This document shows, piece after piece, positions 1-14,900 of a stretch of 64,000 nucleotides of DNA. Made by a program: the position numbers and the translations under genes. Below the pieces are notes generated by a model, which did no database searches, was not told the origin of the DNA, and saw only the letters and a program-made list of their open reading frames with translations. The stretch is from Mimachlamys varia (lineage: Eukaryota; Mollusca; Bivalvia; Pectinida; Pectinidae): contig OX392540.1 in NCBI GenBank assembly GCA_947623455.1, positions 29,258,410 to 29,322,409 on the forward strand, in the 5' to 3' direction. Position 1 is the stretch's first letter; every line of letters begins with the position of its first letter.

Positions 1-179
1 AGACAGATTTCTATTGTTACTCTGTTAGGATATTTTCATTATTTAAATGTTTACAGTTTTACTATTGATAAAAACTGACAGGTGCTCATTTTGTCTACGT
101 TGTCTTTGAGATGTTCCTATTAACATGGACTTTGCTTCTACGTGTTGATACACATTCACTGTTGTCATCACACCATTTC

Positions 180-480
180 TGAATGTGTTTGGCGCTTTCT
201 TTTAAATTAGGATTGGTAATAGCAACATACCTACCATCTGATTAAGCAGCTGTGTCATTGGCGTACATTCATCGATACATTTGGTGGCAAGGGGTAAATT
301 ATTGACATATAAGATGAAAATTAAATGCCTTAGAATCGATACCTGGGGCACACCAAATGTTAGGGGTCGGGGATTACTTCAAGCTTTTTAAAGTTAACTG
401 ATTGAAAACGATCTTTGATAAAGCTTGAAATAAAATCTCTATTCCGTCTCTAAGGCAACCTTTTTGTACCATCAGTATTT
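180..480 (-). mobile_element. degraded LINE reverse-transcriptase fragment
   Basis: Reading the minus strand across about 215-460 gives broken frames that resemble the central reverse-transcriptase segment of non-LTR retrotransposons: a Gly-Val-Pro-Gln motif near 355, followed by a hydrophobic stretch ending in Asn-Asn-Leu-Pro near 290, and a Phe-Ala/Thr-rich region near 240 where the catalytic Asp pair would sit. Frameshifts and stops are present, so it is a dead copy. The LINE clade was not determined. Confidence 0.55.
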
Positions 481-1499
481 TCCGTTTGCTATTGCCGATG
501 GAAACTTCAAACACTATTTAATTGAAATTGACCCAGCAGTTTACGAGAGGAAGGGAGTGTGCAATTTTGTCCAGGCTGATGACAGACCACGCAGACAAAG
601 GCGATAGCATAACGTCACTTAAACCTTTGACTCAGAAGAAACCCAATCATTATGAAGCACGTGAATTACCAGTCAGTATAAGGCAGATAATATTACAAAC
701 AAATAACTCAATAATTGGATTGATGACGTCACACTCGTGTTACAGTAGTATTGTGGTGGTTCCGTACGCGGCCATTATTACTGACTCGTCGCTGATTCCT
801 ACGTACACCTGAAAAACAGACCAAACAAATCAGATAATACTTAACCGTCACGAAAACCATAATCCGAACTCTTTATGACTTAAAGATAGATTTTCATGCT
901 AGAGTAAAGAAGATAGGAATCCAACATTTCAAAACTAATGTAGAAGCAGAATGGAGCTCCAAGACCTTTTTTAAATGGTAGCCTTTGGAAAGTTCTGGCA
1001 TTAACCTTTTGCCGGAGTGTCTATAAAAACGCTTATGTCGATAGTTACACAACATTTCAAAACTCAAACCATCTTTGCAATTATATTCTAATACCCGATG
1101 TATACAAAAGTATTCTGTAAGGAAATCAGACAGAGTGTATATAAAACGAAACAAAACGTGCGCGTTATCGCCCTTACATCAACTTAGATCATTATCATAC
1201 ACCGTTGAAGCACGTCTTTCTGATCGCCATGTCGAGCATACGTCTTGTGTAAATTCTTCAGATCGGTTGAGAGTTTTTTTTATAATTTCAAGTTAATTGA
1301 TACTTACGCTTAGATTGTTTGGGTTTTTTTGCCATTTTTTTCCGTTTGCTGCAAAACAAATAATTATTTATCATATATTAACAGAGATGCTAATGCTTAA
1401 TGCTGACAAATAAGAAGGTACCGTACCCTTGTTGTATCTAAGTAATATATTTCCTTTTTTACGTTAATCTGTCTTTTATTGAAATAGAATATATATTTG
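481..1499. other. intergenic, no supported gene
   Basis: Downstream flank of gene 1. No exon or conserved protein segment was recognised. A short piece at about 829-872 resembles the 3' tail of the retroelement family described at 50730-51262 (minus orientation). The 96-codon frame at 522-812 resembles nothing I know. Confidence 0.4.
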
Positions 1500-2560
1500 G
1501 ATGATAAAAATTGTATCTATTTGACGATAAACAGAGTATCTAGTTGACGATAAAAAGTGTATTTTGTTCTAGAATTACCGAAGTATATCTAGTTTGAGCA
1601 TCAAATGCTTGTTTAGAAAAAAAGCAGTGTGATGTGCTTTGTTTCTGGTTTGATAATAAACATAGTTGATGATAAAGTATCTAGTTGATGATGAACAGAG
1701 TATCTAGTTGACGATAAAGTATCTAGTTGATGATAACCCAAGTGTCTAGTTGACGATAAACCAAGTGTCTAGTTGACGATAACGGGTCTAGTTGACGAGA
1801 ACGGGTCTAGTTGACGATAATCATAGTATCTAGTTGACGATAAAGTGTCTTTTTTATGATAAAGTGTCCAGTTGTCGTTAATATAGTATCTCGTTGACGA
1901 TAAAGTATCTAGTTTACGATAAACAGAGTATCTAGTTGCCGATAGAGTGTCTAGTTGACGACAAACATATTATCTAGTTGACGATAAACCAAGTGTTTCT
2001 AGTTGACGATAAAGTGTCTAGTTTACGATAAACATAGTATCTAGTTGCCAATAACGTATCTGGTTCAAGACAAAGTGTCTAGTCGACGATAAACATAGTA
2101 TCTAGTTGACGATTAAGGGTCTAGTTGACGACAAACATAGTATCTAGTTGACGATAAAGTGTCATGTTGACGATAAAGTGTCATGTTGACGATAGACTTG
2201 TATCTTGTTGACGATAAAGTGTCTGGTTGACGATAAAGTATCTAGTTGACGATAAAGAGTCTACTTGACAATAAACATAGTATCTAGTTGACGATAAAGT
2301 GTCATGTTGACGATAGACTTGTATCTTGTTGACGATAAACGTGTATCTTGTTGCCGATAAAGTGTCTGGTTGACGATAAAGTATCTAGTTGACGATAAAG
2401 TGTCTGGTTGACGATATACTTGTATCTTGTTGACGATAAAGTGTCTGGTTGATGATAAAGTATCTAGTTGATGATAAAGTATCTAGTTGACGATAAAGTG
2501 TCTAGTTGACAATCAATATCTAGTTGGCGATAAACATAGTTTCTTGTAGGCAATGAATGA
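1500..2560. repeat. minisatellite, 19-24 bp units (ctagttgacgataaa core)
   Basis: About 45-50 irregular copies of a unit with core ctagttgacgataaa, preceded by gtatc or gtgtc. Longer units carry an extra 'catagt'. Units vary by substitutions and small indels. The array lies just beyond the stop codon of gene 1 (2747-2749), so it falls in the 3' UTR or the 3' flank. No clear AATAAA signal on the minus strand was seen between the stop codon and the array. Confidence 0.95.
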
Positions 2561-2746
2561 GTATACAGTTGACTATGAAATAGTATCTTGGTGTCAATAA
2601 TAAGCTCCCTTATTGTCTAATCTACCTACACATTTACAATAAACTTTATACAGCTTATAAGTACTAGTACAAGTAACTATTTATATATCATTACTAGTAG
2701 TATAACCTTCTTTCTCTAGGTAACTGTTTATACCCAATCAAGTGCA

Positions 2747-2973
2747 TTACCTTTTTGAGAATGTAGATTTGACTACACTTCCAAACGCTCTCAAAATGTC
2801 ATGTTTATATATGAGATAGCCAATTAAAACAGCCGATCCAAGTGTACAGAAGCCGAGGCTTGTGACCCAGATGACGTTTTTAGGGTCCTCTATGAAGTAT
2901 TGATACCGCTCGGTGGTGGTGGTTGATGGTGCTGTAGTAGTGGGGAGAACAATGACGGTTATCCCAGCTGTGT
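2747..2973 (-). CDS. gene 1 exon 15 (terminal): stalk, membrane helix, short tail
   Basis: Acceptor ttctccacAG ends at 2974. The exon begins with the last 2 nt of a codon (G|AC, rebuilding Asp-Thr-Ala) and finishes the sixth cadherin repeat with a beta-strand (Gly-Ile-Thr-Val-Ile-Val). Then come a Thr/Pro linker, a hydrophobic helix of about 23 residues (Val-Ile-Trp-Val-Thr... to Tyr-Leu-Ile-Tyr), the basic residues Lys-His and a 19-residue tail ending Ser-Lys-Arg-stop (TAA at 2747-2749). The tail is too short for beta- or p120-catenin sites. 74 codons plus stop. Confidence 0.88.
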
Positions 2974-5900
2974 CTGTGGAGAAAATTAATATGTATATCG
3001 TTTATTTATACTTACAAAGTTATCATATGGAAAGAGCATATTTTAGGAAAAATCTAAATATTTTCATTTATATTAGTTTTTTTTATATTTGTCTTTTTTA
3101 TAATTTGTTTCAATTATACCAAACTTTACTTTGTAAAACTGAGAAACCCATAAAGCAGACTCAAAATAATACATGTATACTGTAACTGATCTTCGTATTA
3201 AATTTTGTTTTTAAAGTTTTATTACGAAAGTCACAAATATCTTCCCTCATGGCATGATTCTCGCCTTGTCTAGAGAAATACATGAAATAGTTATATTCAC
3301 TTGGTTAAGATGGTCTGCACTGCAGAAAGTGTAATGAAAGTTGCCCACGTGAGTTTACTTAACACAGGTTTTGAGAGCAATTTGTCAGGTTAAGGACAAT
3401 TTGTTTTCATCTTGTAATCAGTTTTGATTCAGGGATTTTATATACGAATAACTAATGTAAAATGTGTAGAGTCCTATGAGGACGAAACAGCTGTATCGGC
3501 ATACTGTGTCAATTACTAAACTTAAAAGGTTCAACATGTGTGTGTGTTACGTCATCTTTGTTGACGGATACAACGAACTATTGTAGGCTTAGGAATACAA
3601 GAATCAGATTCAGGACTTTTGAGAGAAAAAAATAATGATAATAAACTCGAGCTCAATTATGATGATTATTTTGCGATCGGTTACCATTGAGACCGCCATA
3701 ATCCGTAACAGTGGCTGTAAATGTTAGGCTGGTTCCCGTTCCAAGCGATGACGTGGTCTTCGTGACGTATATACCACCTGTACCAGTTACGCCGAAATAC
3801 GTGTCTGCAAGACCGCTTTGGTCGATCGAATAGGTCATTGACCCTAGAGTGTAAACAATATCATATAGTTACTGCAAACATAATTAGGCCTATCTAAACA
3901 TTATTACCTAAAGTGTAAACATCATTGGAAAAAGTATAAACGTCACTAACAAAAGTATAAACTTCATTATCTAAAGTGTAAACAGCATAACCTTAAGTGA
4001 AATCGTAAGTACCTAAAGTGTTAACATCACTACCTAAAGTATCAACATCATAACCTAAAGTATGAACATCACTACCTAAAGTGTAAACATCACTACCTAC
4101 AGTGTAAACATCACTACCTAAAGTGTAAACATCACTACCTAAAGTGTAAACATCACTACCTAAAGTGTAAACATCACTATCTAAAGTGTAAACATCATTA
4201 CCTAAAGTGTAAACATCACTACCTAAAGTGTAAACATCACTATCTAAAGTATCAACATCATAACCTAAAGTATGAACATCACTACCTAAAGTGTAAACAT
4301 CATAACCTAAAGTATGAACATCACTACCTAAAGTGTAAACATCACTACCTACAGTGTAAACATCACTATCTAAAGTGTAAACATCACTACCTAAAGTATC
4401 AACATCATAACCTAAAGTATGAACATCACTACCTAAAGTGTAAACATCACTACCTACAGTGTAAACATCACTACCTAAAGTGTAAACATCATAACCTAAA
4501 GTATCAACATCACTACCTAAAGTGTGAACATCACTACCTACAGTGTAAACATCACTACCTAAAGTGTAAACATCACTACCTAAAGTGTAAACATCATAAC
4601 CTAAAGTGTAGACATCACTATCTAAAGTGTAAACATCACTACCTAAAGTATGAACATCACTACCTAAAGTATGAACATCACTACCTAAAGTGTAAACATC
4701 ACTACCTAAAGTGTAAACATCACTACCTAAAGTGTAAACATCACTACCTAAAGTGTAAACATCACTACCTAAAGTGTAAACATCACTACCTAAAGTGTAA
4801 ACATCACTACCTAAAGTGTAAACATCACTACCTAAAGTATGAACATCACTACCTAAAGTATGAACATCACTACCTAAAGTGTAAACATCACTACCTAAAG
4901 TGTAAACATCACTACCTATAGTGTAAACATCACTACCTAAAGTGTAAACATCACTACCTAAAGTGTAAACATCACTACCTAAAGTATGAACATCACTACC
5001 TAAAGTATGAACATCACTACCTAAAGTGTAAACATCACTACCTAAAGTATGAACATCACTACCTAAAGTGTAAACATCACTACCTAAAGTGTAAACATCA
5101 CTACCTAAAGTATGAACATCACTACCTAAAGTATGAACATCATTACCTAAAGTATGAACATCACTACCTAAAGTATAAACATCACTACCTAAAGTATGAA
5201 CATCACTACCTAAAGTGTAAACATCATTACCTACAGTGTAAACATCACTACCTAAAGTATAAACATCACTACCTACAGTGTAAACATCACTACCTAAAGT
5301 GTAAACATCATTACCTAAAGTGTGAACTTCACTACCTAAAGTATAAACATCACTACCTAAAGTATGAACATCACTACCTAAAGTATGAACATCACTACCT
5401 ACAGTGTAAACATCACTACCTAAAGTATAAACATCACTACCTACAGTGTAAACATCACTACCTAAAGTATAAACATCACTACCTAAAGTATGAACATCAC
5501 TACCTAAAGTATCAACATCACTACCTACAGTGTAAACATCACTACCTAAAGTATAAACATCACTACCTAAAGTATGAACATCACTACCTAAAGTATGAAC
5601 ATCACTACCTATAGTGTAAACATCACTAGCTAAAGTGTAAACATCACTACCTAAAGTATGAACATCACTACCTATAGTGTAAACATCACTAGCTAAAGTA
5701 TAAACATCATAACCTAAAGTGTAAACATCACTACCTAAAGTATGAACATCACTACCTAAAGTATAAACATCACTACCTAAAGTATGAAAATCACTACCTA
5801 AAGTATGAACATCACTACCTAAAGTGTAAACATCACTACCTAAAGTGTAAACACCATTACTTAAAGTGTAAACATCACTACCTAAAGTGTAAACATCATT

Positions 5901-8900
5901 ACCTAAAGTATGAACATCACTACCTAAAGTATGAACATCACTACCTATAGTGTAAACATCACTAGCTAAAGTGTAAACATCACTACCTAAAGTGTAAACA
6001 TCACTACCTAAAGTGTAAACATCATTACCTAAAGTGTGAACATCACTACCTAAAGTGTAAACATCATTACCTAAAGTGTGAACATCACTACCTAAAGTAT
6101 GAACATCACTACTTAAAGTGTAAACATCACTACCTAAAGTGTAAACATCACTACCTAAAGTATGAACATCACAACCTATAGTGTAAACATCACTAGCTAA
6201 AGTGTAAACATCACTACCTAAAGTGTAAACATCACTACCTAAAGTGTAAACATCATTACCTAAAGTGTGAACATCACTACCTAAAGTATGAACATCACTA
6301 CTTAAAGTGTAAACATCACTACCTTAAGTATGAACATCACTACCTAAAGTGTAAACATCACTACCTAAAGTATGAACATCACTACCTAAAGTGTAAACAT
6401 CACTACCTATAGTGTAAACATCACTACCTAAAGTGAAAACATCACTACCTAAAGTGTAAACATCACTACCTAAAGTATCAACATCATAACCTAAAGTATG
6501 AACATCACTACCTAAAGTGTAAACATCACTACCTAAAGTATGAACATCACTACCTAAAGTATCAACATCACTACCTAAAGTGTAAACATCACTACCTAAA
6601 GTGTAAACATCACTACCTAAAGTATGAACATCACTACCTAAAGTGTAAACATCACTACCTATAGTGTAAACATCACTACCTAAAGTGTAAACATCACTAC
6701 CTAAAGTGTAAACATCACTACCTACAGTGTAAACATCACTACCTAAAGTGTAAACATCACTACCTAAAGTGTAAACATCATAACCTAAAGTGTAGACATC
6801 ACTATCTAAAGTGTAAACATCACTACCTAAAGTATGAACATCACTACCTAAAGTATGAACATCACTACCTAAAGTGTAAACATCACTACCTAAAGTGTAA
6901 ACATCACTACCTAAAGTGTAAACATCACTACCTAAAGTGTAAACATCACTACCTAAAGTGTAAACATCACTACCTAAAGTGTAAACATCACTACCTAAAG
7001 TGTGAACATCACTACCTAAAGTATGAACATCACTACCTAAAGTATGAACATCACTACCTAAAGTATAAACATCACTACCTAAAGTGTAAACATCACTACC
7101 TAAAGTGTAAACATCACTACCTAAAGTGTAAACATCACTACCTAAAGTGTGAACATCACTACCTAAAGTATAAACATCACTACCTAAAGTATGAACATCA
7201 CTACCTAAAGTATGAACATCACTACCTAAAGTGTGAACATCATTACCTAAAGTATGAACATCACTACCTAAAGTATAAACATCACTACCTAAAGTGTAAA
7301 CATCATTACCTAAAGTATGAACATCACTACCTATAGTGTAAACATCACTACCTAAAGTATGAACATCACTACCTAAAGTATGAACATCACTACCTAAAGT
7401 GTAAACATCACTACCTAAAGTGTAAACATCACTACCTAAAGTGTAAACATCACTACCTAAAGTATGAACATCACTACCTAAAGTATGAACATCACTACCT
7501 AAAGTATGAACATCACTACCTACAGTGTAAACATCACTACCTAAAGTGTAAACACCATTACCTAAAGTATAAACATCACTACCTAAAGTATGAACATCAC
7601 TACCTAAAGTATGAACATCATTACCTAAAGTATGAACATCACTACCTAAAGTATAAACATCACTACCTAAAGTATGAACATCACTACCTAAAGTGTAAAC
7701 ATCATTACCTAAAGTGTAAACATCATTACCTAAAGTATGAACATCACTACCTAAAGTGTAAACATCACTACCTAAAGTGTAAACATCACTACCTAAAGTA
7801 TAAACATCACTACCTAAAGTGTAAACATCACTACCTATAGTGTAAACATCACTACCTAAAGTGTAAACATCATTACCTAAAGTATAAACATCACTACCTA
7901 AAGTATGAACATCACTACCTAAAGTGTAAACATCACTACCTATAGTGTAAACATCACTACCTAAAGTGTAAACATCATTACCTAAAGTGTGAACATCACT
8001 ACCTAAAGTGTAAACACCATTACTTAAAGTGTAAACATCACTACCTAAAGTGTAAACATCATTACCTAAAGTATGAACATCACTACCTAAAGTATGAACA
8101 TCACTACCTATAGTGTAAACATCACTAGCTAAAGTGTAAACATCACTACCTAAAGTGTAAACATCACTACCTAAAGTGTAAACATCATTACCTAAAGTGT
8201 GAACATCACTACCTAAAGTGTAAACATCATTACCTAAAGTGTGAACATCACTACCTAAAGTATGAACATCACTACTTAAAGTGTAAACATCACTACCTAA
8301 AGTGTAAACAACACTACCTAAAGTATGAACATCACTACCTATAGTGTAAACATCACTAGCTAAAGTGTAAACATCACTACCTAAAGTGTAAACATCACTA
8401 CCTAAAGTGTAAACATCATTACCTAAAGTGTGAACATCACTACCTAAAGTATGAACATCACTACTTAAAGTGTAAACATCACTACCTTAAGTATGAACAT
8501 CACTACCTAAAGTGTAAACATCACTACCTAAAGTATGAACATCACTACCTAAAGTGTAAACATCACTACCTATAGTGTAAACATCACTACCTAAAGTGTA
8601 AACATCACTACCTAAAGTGTAAACATCACTACCTAAAGTGTGAACATCACTACCTAAAGTGTGAACTTCACTACCTAAAGTATGAACATCACTACCTAAA
8701 GTATGAACATCACTACCTAAAGTGAAAACATCACTACCTAAAGTATGAACATCACTACCTAAAGTGTAAACATCATTACCTAAAGTGTGAACATCACTAC
8801 CTAAAGTATGAACATCACTACCTAAAGTGTAAACATCACTACCTAAAGTATGAACATCACTACCTATAGTGTAAACATCACTACCTATAGTGTAAACATC

Positions 8901-11900
8901 ACTACCTAAAGTGTAAACATCACTACCTACAGTGTAAACATCACTACCTATAGTGTAAACATCACTACCTAAAGTATGAACATCACTACCTAAAGTGTAA
9001 ACATCACTACCTAAAGTGTAAACATCACTACCTACAGTGTAACCATCACTACCTATAGTGTAAACATCACTACCTAAAGTGTGAACATCACTACTTAAAG
9101 TATGAACATCACTACCTAAAGTGTAAACATCATTACCTAAAGTGTAAACATCACTACCTAAAGTGTAAACATCACTACCTAAAGTGTGAACTTCACTACC
9201 TAAAGTATGAACATCACTACCTAAAGTATGAACATCACTACCTAAAGTGTAAACATCACTACCTAAAGTGTGAACATCACTACCTATAGTGTAAACATCA
9301 CTACCTAAAGTGTAAACATCACTACCTAAAGTATGAACATCACTACCTACAGTGTAAACATCACTACCTAAAGTATGAACATCACTACCTAAAGTGTAAA
9401 CATCACTACCTATAGTGTAAACATCACTACCTAAAGTGTAAACATCACTACCTAAAGTGTAAACATCACTACCTACAGTGTAAACATCACTACCTATAGT
9501 GTAAACATCACTACCTAAAGTGTAAACATCACTACCTAAAGTATGAACATCACTACCTACAGTGTAAACATCACTACCTATAGTGTAAACATCACTACCT
9601 AAAGTGTAAACATCACTACCTATAGTGTAATCATCACTACCTATAGTGTAAACATCACTACCTAAAGTATGAACATCACTACCTAAAGTGTAAACATCAC
9701 TACATAACGTGTAAACATCACTACCTAAAGTGTAAACATCACTACCTAAAGTGTAAACATCACTACCTAAAGTATGAACATCACTACCTAAAGTATCAAC
9801 ATCACTACCTAAAGTGTAAACATCACTACCTAAAGTGTAAACATCACTACCTAAAGTGTAAACATCACTACCTAAAGTGTAAACATCACTACCTAAAGTG
9901 TGAACATCACTACCTAAAGTATAAACATCACTACCTAAAGTATGAACATCACTACCTAAAGTGTAAACATCACTACCTAAAGTGTAAACATCACTACCTA
10001 AAGTGTAAACATCACTACCTAAAGTGTAAACATCACTACCTAAAGTGTAAACATCACTACCTAAAGTGTAAACATCACTACCTAAAGTGTAAACATCACT
10101 ACCTAAAGTGTGAACATCATTACCTAAAGTATCAACATCACTACCTAAAGTGTAAACATCACTACCTAAAGTGTAAACATCACTACCTAAAGTGTAAACA
10201 TCACTACCTAAAGTGTAAACATCACTACCTAAAGTGTAAACATCACTACCTAAAGTGTGAACATCATTACCTAAAGTATGAACATCATTACCTAAAGTAT
10301 AAACATCACTACCTAAAGTGTAAACATCACTACCTACAGTGTAAACATCATTACCTAAAGTGTAAACATCATAACCTAAAGTGTAAACATCACTACCTAA
10401 AGTGTAAACATCACTACCTAAAGTGTAAACATCACTACCTAAAGTGTAAACATCACTACCTAAAGTATGAACATCATTACCTAAAGTATGAACATCATTA
10501 CCTAAAGTATGAACATCACTACCTAAAGTATGAACATCACTACCTAAAGTGTAAACATCATTACCTAAAGTATGAACATCACTACCTAAAGTATGAACAT
10601 CACTACCTACAGTGTAAACATCACTACCTAAAGTGTAAACATCACTACCTAAAGTATGAACATCACTACCTAAAGTATAAACATCATTACCTAAAGTGTA
10701 AACATCACTACCTAAAGTATGAACATCACTACCTAAAGTGTAAACATCACTACCTAAAGTGTAAACATTACTACCTAAAGTATGAACATCACTACCTAAA
10801 GTGTAAACATCACTACCTAAAGTGTAAACATCACTACCTAAAGTGTAAACATCACTACCTAAAGTGTAAACATCACTACCTAAAGTATGAACATCACTAC
10901 CTAAAGTGTAAACATCACTACCTAAAGTATGAACATCACTACCTAAAGTGTAAACATCACTACCTAAAGTGTAAACATCACTACCTAAAGTATGAACATC
11001 ACTACCTAAAGTGTAAACATCACTACCTAAAGTATGAACATCACTACCTAAAGTATGAACATCACTACCTAAAATGTTAACATCACTACCTACAGTGTAA
11101 ACATCACTACCTAAAGTGTAAACATCACTACATAAAGTGTGAACATCACTACCTAAAGTATGAACATCACTACCTAAAGTGTAAACATCACTACCTACAG
11201 TGTAAACATCACTACCTAAAGTGTAAACATCACTACCTAAAGTGTAAACATCACTACCTAAAGTATGAACATCACTACCTAAAGTGTAAACATCACTACC
11301 TAAAGTGTAAACATCACTACCTAAAGTGTAAACATCACTACCTAAAGTGTAAACATCACTACCTAAAGTATGAACATCACTACCTAAAGTGTAAACATCA
11401 CTACCTAAAGTGTAAACATCACTATCTAAAGTATCAACATCATAACCTAAAGTATGAACATCACTACCTAAAGTGTAAACATCACTACCTAAAGTGTAAA
11501 CATCACTACCTAAAGCATGGACATCACTACCTAAAGTATGAACATCACTACCTACAGTGTAAACATCACTACCTAAAGTATGAACATCACTACCTAAAGC
11601 ATGGACATCACTACCTAAAGTATGAACATCACTACCTACAGTGTAAACATCACTACCTAAAGTATGAACATCACTACCTAAAGTATGAACATCACTACCT
11701 AAAGTGTAAACATCACTACCTACAGTATAAACATCATAACCTAAAGTGTAAACATCACTACCTAAAGTGTAAACATCACTACCTAAAGTGTAAACATCAC
11801 TACCTAATATGTAAACATCACTACCTAAAGTATGAACATCACTACCTAAAGTGTAAACATCACTACCTAAAGTGTAAACATCACTACCTACAGTATAAAC

Positions 11901-14900
11901 ATCATAACCTAAAGTGTAAACATCACTACCTAAAGTATGAACATCACTACCTAAAGTATGAACATCACTACCTAAAGTGTAAACATCACTACCTAAAGTA
12001 TGAACATCACTACCTAAAGTGTAAACATCACTACCTAAAGTGTAAACATCACTACCTACAGTGTAAACATCACTACCTAAAGTGTAAACATCACTACCTA
12101 CAGTGTAAACATCACTACCTAAAGTATGAACATCACTACCTAAAGTGTAAACATCACTACCTAAAGTGTAAACATCACTACCTACAGTGTAAACATCACT
12201 ACCTAAAGTATGAACATCACTACCTAAAGTGTAAACATCACTACCTAAAGTGTAAACATCACTACCTAAAGTGTGAACATCACTACCTAAAGTGTAAACA
12301 TCACTACCTAAAGTGTGAACATCACTACCTAAAGTATGAACATCACTACCTAAAGTGTAAACATCACTACCTAAAGTGTAAACATCACTACCTAAAGTGT
12401 AAACATCACTACCTAAAGTGTGAACATCACTACCTAAAGTATGAACATCACTACCTAAAGTATGAACATCACTACCTAAAGTGTAAACATCACTACCTAA
12501 AGTGTAAACATCACTACCTAAAGTATGAACATCACTACCTAAAGTGTGAACATCACTACCTAAAGTGTAAACATCACTACCTAAAGTGTGAACATCACTA
12601 CCTAAAGTGTGAACATCACTACCTAAAGTGTGAACATCACTACCTAAAGTGTAAACATCACTACCTAAAGTATGAACATCACTACCTAAAGTATGAACAT
12701 CACTACGTAAAGTATGAACATCACTACCTAAAGTGTAAACATCACTACCTAAAGTGTAAACATCACTACCTAAAGTGTAAACATCACTACCTAAAGTGTA
12801 AACATCACTACCTAAAGTGTAAACATCACTACCTAAAGTGTGAACATCACTACCTATAGTGTAAACATCACTACCTAAAGTGTAAACATCACTACCTAAA
12901 GTGTAAACATCACTACCTAAAGTGTGAACATCACTACCTAAAGTATGAACATCACTACCTAAAGTGTAAACATCACTACCTAAAGTATGAACATCACTAC
13001 CTAAAGTGTAAACATCACTACCTAAAGTGTAAACATCACTACCTAAAGTGTAAACATCACTACCTACAGTGTAAACATCACTACCTAAAGTGTAAACATC
13101 ATAACCTAAAGTGTAGACATCACTACCTAAAGTGTAAACATCATAACCTAAAGTGTAGACATCACTACCTAAAGTGTAAACATCATAACCTTAAGTGTAG
13201 ACATCACTATCTATAGTGTAAACATCACTACCTAAAGTATGAACATCACTACCTAAAGTATGAACATCACTACCTACAGTGTAAACATCATTACCTAAAG
13301 TGTTAACATCACTACCTAAAGTGTAAACATCACTACCTAAAGTGTGAACATCACTACCTAAAGTATGAACATCACTACCTAAAGTATGAACATCACTACC
13401 TAAAGTGTAAACATCACTACCTAAAGTGTAAACATCATTACCTAAAGTGTAAACATCACTACCTAAAGTATGAACATCACTACCTAAAGTATGAACATCA
13501 CTACCTACAGTGTAAACATCATTACCTAAAGTGTTAACATCACTACCTAAAGTGTAAACATCACTACCTAAAGTGTGAACATCACTACCTAAAGTATGAA
13601 CATCACTACCTAAAGTATGAACATCACTACCTAAAGTGTAAACATCACTACCTAAAGTGTAAACATCATTACCTAAAGTGTAAACATCACTACCTAAAGT
13701 ATGAACATCACTACCTAAAGTATGAACATCACTACCTACAGTGTAAACATCACTACCTAAAGTGTAAACATCATTACCTAAAGTGTAAACATCACTACCT
13801 AAAGTATGAACATCACTACCTAAAGTGTAAACATCACTACCTAAAGTGTAAACATCATTACCTAAAGTGTAAACATCACTACCTAAAGTATGAACATCAC
13901 TACCTAAAGTATGAACATCACTACCTAAAGTGTAAACATCACTACCTAAAGTGTAAACATCATTACCTAAAGTGTAAACATCATTACCTAAAGTGTAAAC
14001 ATCACTACCTAAAGTATGAACATCACTACCTAAAGTATGAACATCACTACCTAAAGTATGAACATCACTACCTAAAGTGTAAACATCATTACCTAAAGTG
14101 TAAACATCACTACCTAAAGTATGAACATCACTACCTAAAGTATGAACATCACTACCTAAAGTATGAACATCACTACCTAAAGTGTAAACATCACTACCTA
14201 AAGTGTAAACATCATTACCTAAAGTGTAAACATCACTACCTAAAGTATGAACATCACTACCTAAAGTATGAACATCACTACCTAAAGTATGAACATCACT
14301 ACCTAAAGTATGAACATCACTACCTAAAGTGTAAACATCACTACCTAAAGTGTAAACATCACTACCTAAAGTGTAAACATCACTACCTAAAGTGTAAACA
14401 TCACTACCTAAAGTATGAACATCACTACCTAAAGTGTGAACATCACTACCTAAAGTGTAAACATCACTACCTAAAGTGTAAACATCACTACCTAAAGTGT
14501 AAACATCACTACCTAAAGTGTAAACATCACTACCTAAAGTATGAACATCACTACCTAAAGTGTAAACATCACTACCTAAAGTGTAAACATCACTACCTAA
14601 AGTATGAACATCACTACCTAAAGTGTAAACATCACTACCTAAAGTATGAACATCACTACCTAAAGTATGAACATCACTACCTAAAGTGTAAACATCACTA
14701 CCTAAAGTATGAACATCACTACCTAAAGTGTAAACATCACTACATAAAGTGTAAACATCACTACCTAAAGTGTAAACATCACTACCTAAAGTGTAAACAT
14801 CACTACCTACAGTGTAAACATCACTACCTAAAGTATGAACATCACTACCTAAAGTATGAACATCACTACCTAAAGTGTAAACATCACTACCTAAAGTGTA

